This document shows positions 57,998 through 64,000 of a stretch of DNA of 64,000 nt, in pieces. The notes beneath the pieces are model-generated. The model was not told the DNA's origin. It worked only from the letters and a program-made list of their open reading frames with translations, and searched no databases. Numbering within the stretch: position 1 is the first letter of the stretch; each line of letters opens with the position of its first letter. The DNA comes from Lachnospiraceae bacterium (lineage in GTDB: Bacteria; Bacillota; Clostridia; Lachnospirales; Lachnospiraceae), in assembly GCA_017527205.1 (NCBI GenBank), contig JAFXQK010000064.1, positions 177,135 to 241,134 on the forward strand. Reading direction: 5' to 3'. Both the position numbers and the translations under genes were made by a program.

Positions 57998-59722
57998 TCA
58001 TTGGAAAGAAGTGCCTACGTATTCTACCCTTGCCTGATGATCCAAGGGATCCCTGTCGTCATAATGAAATACGACCCAGCAGGGATTCGCTCTCCTTACC
58101 GGGAGACGATCCGCTCCCTGCTCCCTTTTTTCAGGAAAGTGATAATGGAATGGCTCCAAATGACTCATTTTTCCGTTGGCACAATAGGTTCTTGTCATTT
58201 CCTTATATCCGGAAGGGTCTGGCGCCCAATCTGGCCTCGTCTTACAATTTTCCCGATAATAAAGGTCAAAGGTCAGCGCCTCCTGAAACAATTCCTCCGA
58301 AGCATTCTTTTTTCCTCTCAGAAAAGCAAGCAAAATTTCGCACCTTTTGATTCGAGAATGCTGCATGCCAGAATACCCCTTTTCCTCATAAAACTGCCCT
58401 AATTCCAAAAAGAAGTCAAACATGCTATCCGCAATGGCATACAGAAGCTTCATGGTCACTTCAAACTGTCCACTGTTATAATAGACCTCGAGCATCTCCT
58501 CAACACACTTAATCTTCAAAATCTCTTCATAGCTCAGCCAATTCGTATAAAGCACTTCATAGGGCGGCTCGTCATGATAGGCAATTCCATATCGTTTCGC
58601 GTTCTCATACATATAAGAGCCCTTAAGAACCTTGAGGAATCCGAGCTGTAATTGATTCGGCCACAGTGCGTAAATCTCGTCAAAAGAATGGCGGAAACTT
58701 TCATAATCCTCATAAGGAAGGCCTGCAATCAAGTCTAAATGTTGATGCACGTTGCCAAATTCCCGAATTTTTTGCACGACCTCCTTGACGCGTTCCAGCT
58801 TCATGCTGCGCCGGATTTCCTGAATCGTCACCTCATTCGTAGATTGTACGCCAATCTCCAGCTGAATCAGTCCCGGACGCATGGTTGAGATCAATGCAAG
58901 CTCGTCCTCCCTTAGGAGATCCGCAGAAATCTCAAAATGAAAGTTCGTTATTCCCTGATCATGTTCCACCAAGTATTTCCAGATTTCCATGGCATGATGA
59001 TGGTCACAGTTAAAGGTTCGGTCCACAAATTTCACTTGTGGAACCTTTTTATCCAAGAAAAATTGCAATTCCTTTTTCACAAGTTCAAGGTCGCGAAATC
59101 GTAACTTTTTATCAACGGAGGATAGACAATAACTACAGGAAAAAGGACAACCGCGACTACTCTCATAATAGATAATGCGGTTCGCATATTCCTCAAGATC
59201 ATCATAGCAAAATGGAACGTCACTTAAGTTTTTGGGCTGGCGGACGGGCGTAAAATGAATCTCTCCCGTTTGATTTCGATAGGCAATCCCATCAATCATA
59301 AGTTGCTCCGCCTGGGATAAGCATTCGCCCGCGGACACATAGTATTCACACAATTCTCGGAAAGTATCTTCACCTTCCCCGATCATGACGCCAGTAATGG
59401 CCGCATGCTTTTCAAGGAACGCCTTCGTCTCATAAGAAACCTCTGGCCCGCCAACCCAGATGGGCACGGATGGACAAAGCTTATGAAACTCTCTTATGAC
59501 AGCCTCTACATATTCCAAGTTCCATAAATAAACAGAAAAACAGATTATGTCAGGCTTTTGGATATATAGGTTTTGCAGAATGTCATCTTTCATCTGATTG
59601 ATCGTGTATTCTGCAATAAAAACATTCTCCTTGCAGCCGCCGGCACTTGCCCGAAGGGAATGCACTGCAAGGTTAGAATGGATGTATTTAGCATTGATCG
59701 CCACAAGAAGAATTTTCTTCAT
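57998..59722 (-). CDS. B12-binding radical SAM protein with DUF4080-type C-terminus
   Basis: A 574-aa protein. The N-terminal B12-binding Rossmann domain (about 1-140) starts KKILLVAINAKYIHSNLAV and includes GGPEVSYETKAF. The radical SAM core follows, with the [4Fe-4S] motif C192-x3-C196-x2-C199 in GCPFSCSYCLSS. The C-terminal third is of the DUF4080 kind. Family members are thought to do difficult methylations or rearrangements, but the substrate is unknown. GAGGTGATAACAA precedes the ATG. Its promoter at 59742-59771 diverges from the high-cysteine gene. Confidence 0.92.
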   Translation of the reverse strand: MKKILLVAINAKYIHSNLAVHSLRASAGGCKENVFIAEYTINQMKDDILQNLYIQKPDIICFSVYLWNLEYVEAVIREFHKLCPSVPIWVGGPEVSYETKAFLEKHAAITGVMIGEGEDTFRELCEYYVSAGECLSQAEQLMIDGIAYRNQTGEIHFTPVRQPKNLSDVPFCYDDLEEYANRIIYYESSRGCPFSCSYCLSSVDKKLRFRDLELVKKELQFFLDKKVPQVKFVDRTFNCDHHHAMEIWKYLVEHDQGITNFHFEISADLLREDELALISTMRPGLIQLEIGVQSTNEVTIQEIRRSMKLERVKEVVQKIREFGNVHQHLDLIAGLPYEDYESFRHSFDEIYALWPNQLQLGFLKVLKGSYMYENAKRYGIAYHDEPPYEVLYTNWLSYEEILKIKCVEEMLEVYYNSGQFEVTMKLLYAIADSMFDFFLELGQFYEEKGYSGMQHSRIKRCEILLAFLRGKKNASEELFQEALTFDLYYRENCKTRPDWAPDPSGYKEMTRTYCANGKMSHLEPFHYHFPEKREQGADRLPVRRANPCWVVFHYDDRDPLDHQARVEYVGTSFQ

Positions 59723-59741
59723 TTGTTATCACCTCTTTCCC

Positions 59742-59771
59742 ATCTTAAACGAAAATCATAAAACATGTCAA
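59742..59771 (-). promoter_or_regulatory. Sigma-A promoter of the radical SAM gene
   Basis: On the minus strand TTGACA (59771-59766) and TAAGAT (59747-59742) are spaced by 18 bp, 20 bp before the start codon. Confidence 0.75.
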
Positions 59772-59788
59772 CCTTTCCCACCCTCCTG

Positions 59789-59797
59789 CATAGTATA
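59789..59797 (+). promoter_or_regulatory. CATAnnnTA box, possible sporulation sigma factor -10
   Basis: CATAGTATA lies 31 bp before the ATG of the high-cysteine gene. It fits the -10 of mother-cell sigma-E/K promoters. No sigma-A -35 is found at 16-18 bp from the alternative TATAAA reading. The assignment is tentative. Confidence 0.3.
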
Positions 59798-59827
59798 AAC
59801 TACAAACAATTTTGGAGGCATTCAAAC

Positions 59828-60079
59828 ATGAGTGACTTATCCGCAACCAATTGTGGCTGCAATAATGGCTACAATACTTCTTGTAACGGCAACAACTGGA
59901 TTTGGATTCTGTTACTGTTATCCTGCTGTGGTGGGAATGGTAATGGTCTCCTCGGAACCAATTCTGGCTGTGGCTGCAACGGCAACAACAATTCCTGCTG
60001 TGATTGGATCATCTGGATTCTGCTTCTTAGCACCTTCTGCGGCGGGAACAATGGCGGATGTGGATGCGGCTGTAACTAA
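59828..60079 (+). CDS. Small high-cysteine, glycine/asparagine-rich protein (HCB 13-like)
   Basis: An 83-aa protein starting MSDLSATNCGCNNGYNTSC. Two hydrophobic Trp/Ile/Leu stretches (NWIWILLLLSCC and DWIIWILLLSTFC) are separated by Asn/Gly/Cys-rich segments, and the end is GGCGCGCN. Clostridial proteins of this composition are often labelled chorion class high-cysteine HCB protein 13, a name from composition alone. They may be membrane- or spore-coat-associated. The start at 59828 follows TGGAGG; the reading from 59765 is rejected. Two plus-strand genes follow and may form an operon with it. Confidence 0.75.
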   Translation: MSDLSATNCGCNNGYNTSCNGNNWIWILLLLSCCGGNGNGLLGTNSGCGCNGNNNSCCDWIIWILLLSTFCGGNNGGCGCGCN

Positions 60080-60234
60080 CAAGGCGCATGGCTCCGCGTT
60101 TCTGAGACAGGCGAAACAGGCCCCCCACGGAGCCTGTTTCCCTTCTGCGTCAAACACCGTGAAGACATATGTCAAAACGAAATACTATTTTCGTTATAAA
60201 GCTTGTTGCCTGACATAATCATAGAAGGAGATCG

Positions 60235-60312
60235 ATGGAAAGGCTGTGGAATGCATGGATGAAAAAGGAAGCTTTGATTCAATATTTACCTCTGGCTCGC
60301 TTCAAATGCTAA
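60235..60312 (+). other. Overlapping 25-codon reading frame at the best ribosome binding site
   Basis: AAGGAG (60225-60230) is 4 nt from an ATG at 60235 that opens a frame of 25 codons (MERLWNAWMKKEALIQYLPL and five more). It overlaps the start of the next gene in another frame. It may be a leader peptide or a chance frame. Confidence 0.3.
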
Positions 60313-60671
60313 AGGTCCTGCTTCCCTGCCTTCCAGCGGACAAGCGTGGCGGCTTTGCCATTTTTATCCGCATGCAGGAGCTCCTGTTTACGATGGATCA
60401 GGTCAGGCAGTTTCATGGCTCCATTCCCATGGAATCCTCTCCGTCAGGTGATGCTTTATTCGATGCGCTTTTGCCTTATTGCAATTCCTCTCAGGAGGAA
60501 CAATTGCGTCAGATGAAAAGCATGCTAAAACAAATGGAACAAATCAAGGAGGCGATGGAAATGGCCCAAATGATGCAGGAGCTCTTTCCCGAAGGCATGA
60601 ATATGGAGAACATGGATTTTTCTCAGATGATGAACCTGTTTTCCGGTCGTACGGAGGATGACAACAGATAG
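60255..60671 (+). CDS. Hypothetical helical protein, methionine-rich C-terminus
   Basis: A 138-aa protein (from the ATG at 60255; a GTG at 60246 would add three residues). The N-terminal part GSLQMLKVLLPCLPADKRGG and FAIFIRMQELLFTMDQVRQF is helical and amphipathic. The last third is very rich in Met and acidic residues (MEMAQMMQELFPEGMNMENM). I know no function. It follows the high-cysteine gene by 175 bp and precedes another small gene, in the same orientation. The best ribosome binding site fits a different short frame, so the start is uncertain. Confidence 0.6.
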   Translation: MDEKGSFDSIFTSGSLQMLKVLLPCLPADKRGGFAIFIRMQELLFTMDQVRQFHGSIPMESSPSGDALFDALLPYCNSSQEEQLRQMKSMLKQMEQIKEAMEMAQMMQELFPEGMNMENMDFSQMMNLFSGRTEDDNR

Positions 60672-60726
60672 CTTAGGATGGCAATGCCATCATGATAACC
60701 AAATCGCCGAAAGGAGCAAACGTTCT

Positions 60727-60996
60727 ATGGAACCATGGATGACAGATGCACTGGTACAGTCCATCCCAAAAGAAAAAATGGAATTTTTATCGAAATTATT
60801 TCAGCAGGGAAAAGGAAGGTCTCAGAAGGAAATGATGGCAAACCTTCTTCCGCTTCTCAAGGAGGGCAAGGAAAAAGGTCTGAGCTTCACTCCCGCTGAA
60901 ATATCCGCAGCAATCGCGGCAGTACGAAAGCACAGCAGTCAGGAGGAGAATCAGAAAATTGATGAGCTCCTAAAACGCATGCATCCTGCGAAATAG
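60727..60996 (+). CDS. Hypothetical small helical protein
   Basis: An 89-aa protein starting MEPWMTDALVQSIPKEKMEF, with AAAGGAG 10 nt upstream. The whole sequence looks helical and charged: LSKLFQQGKGRSQKEMMANL, LLKEGKEKGLSFTPAEISA and a basic end. No domain is recognised. It lies 55 bp after the preceding hypothetical gene, so both are likely one transcript. A 12-bp hairpin follows the stop. Confidence 0.6.
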   Translation: MEPWMTDALVQSIPKEKMEFLSKLFQQGKGRSQKEMMANLLPLLKEGKEKGLSFTPAEISAAIAAVRKHSSQEENQKIDELLKRMHPAK

Positions 60997-60997
60997 A

Positions 60998-61026
60998 AAG
61001 TGCCATGGGCAAATCCCATGGCACTT
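60998..61026. terminator. Hairpin between convergent genes
   Basis: AAGTGCCATGGG and CCCATGGCACTT form a perfect 12-bp stem with a 5-nt loop, right after the stop at 60996 and 67 bp past the leuS stop on the other strand. The T-tract is weak on both sides, so its efficiency is uncertain. Confidence 0.55.
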
Positions 61027-61092
61027 GGAAATATACGTTGATATTTCAAATCAGGAAATCATAAGCTCTGTAATTCGAATTTTTTACCTGCA

Positions 61093-63504
61093 TTACTTCG
61101 CCACGATGTTAACCAGCCTTCCAGGAACATAAATCTCCTTAAGGATGTTTCCGGTCAGTTTGTCACCAAGGGCTTCCTTTGCTTTTGCAATGGCGCTCGC
61201 CTGCTCCTCATCCTTCGCGATCATGATGGTCGCCTTTACCTTGCCATTCAGCTGTACGGCGATCTCAATGGTGGATTCTACGGTTTTCGCCTCATCATAG
61301 GTCGGCCAGGTCTGCTGGTAAACTCTTCCCTCAAAGCCAACGGCCTGCCAGAGCTCCTCGGTAATGTGCGGAGCCACGGGATTTAAGAGGATCAGGAAGG
61401 TACGATACTCAGCCTTCGTGATGGAGTTCTTCTTGTAGAACTCATTGATCAGTCCCATCATTGCCGCAATGGCCGTGTTATACTTTAGGGTCTCGAAATC
61501 AGAGGAAACCTTCTTAATCGTCTGATGCATCTTCGTCTCAAGGTCAGCGCTGTATGCGTCACCATCCACAAGGATGTCCTGCAGCTTCCAAACTCTCTCA
61601 AGGAATCTGCGGCAACCCTTTACGCCGTCCTCGCTCCATGCTGCGGACAGATCAAAGGCACCAATAAACATTTCATAGGTACGAAGCGTATCTGCGCCAT
61701 AATCCTGAACAATATCATCGGGATTTACGACATTGCCGCGAGACTTAGACATCTTTTCACCGTTGGATCCCAGGATCATGCCGTGGCTGGTTCTCTTCTG
61801 ATAAGGCTCAGCCGTCGGAACAACGCCCTGATCATAGAGGAACCGATGCCAGAAACGGGAATACAGAAGGTGCAGGGTCGTATGCTCCATACCGCCATTG
61901 TACCAATCCACGGGAAGCCAATAATTCAAAGCTTCCTTGCTGGCAAGAGCCTCCGTATTGGTCGGATCGGTATAGCGCAGGAAATACCAAGAGGAGCCTG
62001 CCCACTGAGGCATCGTATCGGTCTCTCTCTTTGCAGGCCCGCCGCAGCAAGGGCAGGTCGTATTTACCCAATCAGTCATGGTTGCCAGAGGTGATTCGCC
62101 ATTGTCCGTAGGCATGTAGCTTTCTACCTCGGGAAGCTCTAAGGGAAGCTCTGACTCGTCAATGGGAACGTAGCCGCACTTCTCACACTTTACGATTGGA
62201 ATGGGCTCACCCCAATATCTCTGACGGGAGAATACCCAGTCACGAAGCTTATAATTCGTCTTGCTGGTTCCAATGCCCTTTTCCTCTAAGAATGCAATGA
62301 TCTTCTTCTTTGCGTCAGCAACGGACAGACCATTCAGGAAATCAGAATTCACTAAAATACCCGTCTGTACGTCAGTAAATACCTGCTCAGTTACGGGAAC
62401 AGGGCTTCCTGCAACGACTTCAATGATGGGAAGGCCAAACTTCTTTGCAAAATCCCAGTCTCGCTCGTCATGCGCAGGTACCGCCATGATGGCACCGGTA
62501 CCATAGCTCATCAGTACGTAGTCGGAAATCCAGATGGGAATCTCCTTTCCGTTTACGGGATTGATCGCGGAAAGACCATTGATCTGAACGCCAGTCTTGT
62601 CCTTTGCCAGCTCGGTACGCTCGAAATCCGACTTTTTGGATGCGAGTTCGCGGTATGCAATCACGTCATCCCAATTCTTAATATCTTCCTGATACTTGTC
62701 AATCAGAGGATGCTCAGGAGAGATGACCATATAGGTTGCTCCAAACAGAGTGTCAGGACGAGTCGTGTAGACACGAAGCTTGTCCTCTTTACCGGAAAGC
62801 TGAAAATCCACTTCAGCGCCCTGAGACTTACCGATCCAGTTCTTTTGGGAGACCTTTACCTTTTCAATATAATCTACGGTATCAAGACCCTGAAGAAGCT
62901 TGTCCGCATACTCCGTAATCTTCAGCATCCACTGGCTCTTAACCTTACGGATAACTTCGCTTCCACAGCGCTCGCAAACACCGTTTACTACCTCTTCATT
63001 CGCAAGGCCAACCTTACAGGAGGTACACCAGTTGATTGGCATCTCCGTCTTGTAAGCAAGACCTGCCTTAAATAATTTCAGGAAGATCCACTGCGTCCAC
63101 TTATAATAACCAGGATCCGTGGTATTAATCTCGCGATCCCAGTCAAAGGAATAGCCCAGGGAATGAAGCTGTGCCTTAAATCTCGCCACGTTGTTCTTCG
63201 TCACAATCTTTGGATGAATGTGATTTTTAATGGCATAATTCTCTGTTGGAAGGCCAAATGCGTCCCAGCCCATCGGATACAGCACGTTGTAGCCCTGCAT
63301 TCTTCTCTTCCTTGCGACAATGTCCAGCGCGGTATAAGGTCTCGGATGACCTACGTGAAGTCCCTGTCCTGAAGGATAAGGGAACTCAACCAGCGCATAA
63401 AACTTCGGCTTGGAATAGTCTGTGGAGGTGGCAAATGCCTTCTCCTGATCCCAGATTCCCTGCCATTTTGATTCTACCTCATGATGATTATAAGGAATCG
63501 CCAT
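61093..63504 (-). CDS. leuS: Leucyl-tRNA synthetase
   Basis: Charges tRNA-Leu; 803 aa, the usual bacterial length. The HIGH-type motif is in [19 protein letters not shown] (about residues 42-60) and KMSKS lies in [15 protein letters not shown]. The CP1 editing domain includes [20 protein letters not shown] and [27 protein letters not shown] and [13 protein letters not shown] are zinc-type segments. GGAGG lies ahead of the ATG. Its own promoter is at 63555-63583, and no T-box is present. Confidence 0.97.
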   Translation of the reverse strand: MAIPYNHHEVESKWQGIWDQEKAFATSTDYSKPKFYALVEFPYPSGQGLHVGHPRPYTALDIVARKRRMQGYNVLYPMGWDAFGLPTENYAIKNHIHPKIVTKNNVARFKAQLHSLGYSFDWDREINTTDPGYYKWTQWIFLKLFKAGLAYKTEMPINWCTSCKVGLANEEVVNGVCERCGSEVIRKVKSQWMLKITEYADKLLQGLDTVDYIEKVKVSQKNWIGKSQGAEVDFQLSGKEDKLRVYTTRPDTLFGATYMVISPEHPLIDKYQEDIKNWDDVIAYRELASKKSDFERTELAKDKTGVQINGLSAINPVNGKEIPIWISDYVLMSYGTGAIMAVPAHDERDWDFAKKFGLPIIEVVAGSPVPVTEQVFTDVQTGILVNSDFLNGLSVADAKKKIIAFLEEKGIGTSKTNYKLRDWVFSRQRYWGEPIPIVKCEKCGYVPIDESELPLELPEVESYMPTDNGESPLATMTDWVNTTCPCCGGPAKRETDTMPQWAGSSWYFLRYTDPTNTEALASKEALNYWLPVDWYNGGMEHTTLHLLYSRFWHRFLYDQGVVPTAEPYQKRTSHGMILGSNGEKMSKSRGNVVNPDDIVQDYGADTLRTYEMFIGAFDLSAAWSEDGVKGCRRFLERVWKLQDILVDGDAYSADLETKMHQTIKKVSSDFETLKYNTAIAAMMGLINEFYKKNSITKAEYRTFLILLNPVAPHITEELWQAVGFEGRVYQQTWPTYDEAKTVESTIEIAVQLNGKVKATIMIAKDEEQASAIAKAKEALGDKLTGNILKEIYVPGRLVNIVAK

Positions 63505-63554
63505 ATCTACTTCCTCCTAATGAATCGCCTTGCGAATTACTTTGTTAGTCCAAT

Positions 63555-63583
63555 ATTTTACTCGTTTTTAACCATAATGTCAA
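63555..63583 (-). promoter_or_regulatory. Sigma-A promoter of leuS
   Basis: On the minus strand a perfect TTGACA (63583-63578) and TAAAAT (63560-63555) are spaced by 17 bp, 51 bp before the ATG. The short leader leaves no room for a T-box. Confidence 0.9.
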
Positions 63584-63649
63584 GGATGGAAAACACTTTC
63601 CGAGTTTATGTATTTTAACGTCAATACGAACTCCCGGAAGGCTTAGAAA

Positions 63650-63688
63650 TTAAGGCGGCATCTGCCGTCAGACAAATGCCGCCCTAAT
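63650..63688 (-). terminator. Terminator after the partial surface-protein gene
   Basis: GGCGGCAT (63654-63661) and ATGCCGCC (63676-63683) pair, extended by A/T bases. On the minus strand TTAATTTCT follows. It starts 4 bp past the stop at 63692. Confidence 0.7.
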
Positions 63689-63691
63689 GTT

Positions 63692-64000
63692 TTATTCTTC
63701 TTCCTTTTTACGCTTTCCGGTATAGATGCCGGTGACGATGGCTGCTATTGCAAAGCTCATGCCAAGCACCAGAAGGATTCTGTTTTCTGCCTCCACGCCG
63801 TCCGTCTTCGGGGAAATTCCCGTCGCCGTCGCGGTCGCCGTGCCACTAGTTGCAGTCGCGCTTACGCTGCTTGCCGTCAGCCATTCGTCCGCATAACACA
63901 GTGCGTAGGTGGAGAACTTGTCAGATTCAAAAATTACGTCATACCCGGTGGTTTCCGCAAGCACGTCAGCCGCTCCGCCATGAACGCGAACCACGTAGAA
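63692..64000 (-). CDS. C-terminus of a surface protein with membrane anchor (partial, N-terminus off the right edge)
   Basis: Only the last ~102 codons are visible. VVRVHGGAADVLAETTGYDV and FESDKFSTYALCYADEW resemble the repeat at the end of many Lachnospiraceae cell-surface proteins. A Ser/Thr/Ala-rich spacer follows, then SPKTDGVEAENRILLVLGM, which looks like a variant of the (S/L)PxTG sorting signal with D at the glycine position. A membrane helix and a positive tail (GKRKKEEE) end the protein. It is probably anchored to the cell wall or membrane, but the gene's function cannot be told from this fragment. Confidence 0.7.
   Translation of the reverse strand, partial: FYVVRVHGGAADVLAETTGYDVIFESDKFSTYALCYADEWLTASSVSATATSGTATATATGISPKTDGVEAENRILLVLGMSFAIAAIVTGIYTGKRKKEEE

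Overview
The window reads as a chromosomal segment of a strictly anaerobic, probably spore-forming Clostridia bacterium, most likely Lachnospiraceae. This rests on several features together: an Rnf complex, a biotin-dependent sodium-pump decarboxylase cluster, a homocitrate-synthase-like (Re-type) citrate synthase beside an NADP isocitrate dehydrogenase, a cmk-ispH-rpsA run, a small high-cysteine protein of the type often labelled HCB 13, and strong AGGAGG ribosome binding sites. Genus and species cannot be told from the sequence alone. Nearly all genes lie on the minus strand. The exceptions are an RNase H-like gene near 2.2 kb and a three-gene cluster at 59.8-61.0 kb.

Layout. 0-2 kb: rnfD (cut by the left edge) and rnfC. 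2-9 kb: an RNase H-like exonuclease, CheR, ribosomal protein S1, IspH, Cmk, an HI0933-type flavoprotein and its TetR regulator. 9-25 kb: a signalling and export island with two two-component systems, three tandem paralogous giant FtsX permeases, one ATPase and two related small membrane proteins. 25-28.6 kb: a nitroreductase, a GH10 xylanase lipoprotein, a PD-(D/E)XK-like protein, and then about 780 bp without a convincing gene that holds two different arrays of inverted repeats. 28.6-34.2 kb: a carboxyltransferase / biotin carrier / sodium-pump operon. 34.4-42.8 kb: PepF, two D,D-carboxypeptidases flanking scpAB, a phosphoesterase, a CmpB-type membrane protein and rpsU. 42.9-50 kb: alaS, glyQS, a lipoprotein, recO, a YqzL-like protein and era. 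50.3-53.2 kb: a GH31 glycosidase with a cre-like site, and a Uma2-family protein. 53.4-57 kb: icd, gntR and Re-citrate synthase under one promoter that overlaps a perfect palindrome. 57-61 kb: an intracellular subtilisin, a B12-radical SAM protein and the high-cysteine cluster. 61-64 kb: leuS and the C-terminus of a surface protein.

How the genes fit together. Rnf and the carboxyltransferase/OadB operon suggest sodium- or proton-coupled energy conservation. The Re-citrate synthase/Icd pair would supply 2-oxoglutarate and NADPH through an oxidative half TCA path, with aconitase expected elsewhere. The xylanase and the GH31 enzyme suggest hemicellulose use.

The most unusual material is non-coding. 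First, eight dyads repeat every ~51-52 bp (27858-28252) with arm sequences that co-vary, and a rho-independent-type terminator follows on the otherwise gene-free plus strand. Second, a 59/41-bp tandem array follows (28398-28606). Third, a family of long hairpin elements with shared ends appears at 6.1, 45.6 and 45.9 kb, with a shortened relative at 17.5 kb. No rRNA, tRNA, CRISPR array or recognisable insertion-sequence transposase was seen.
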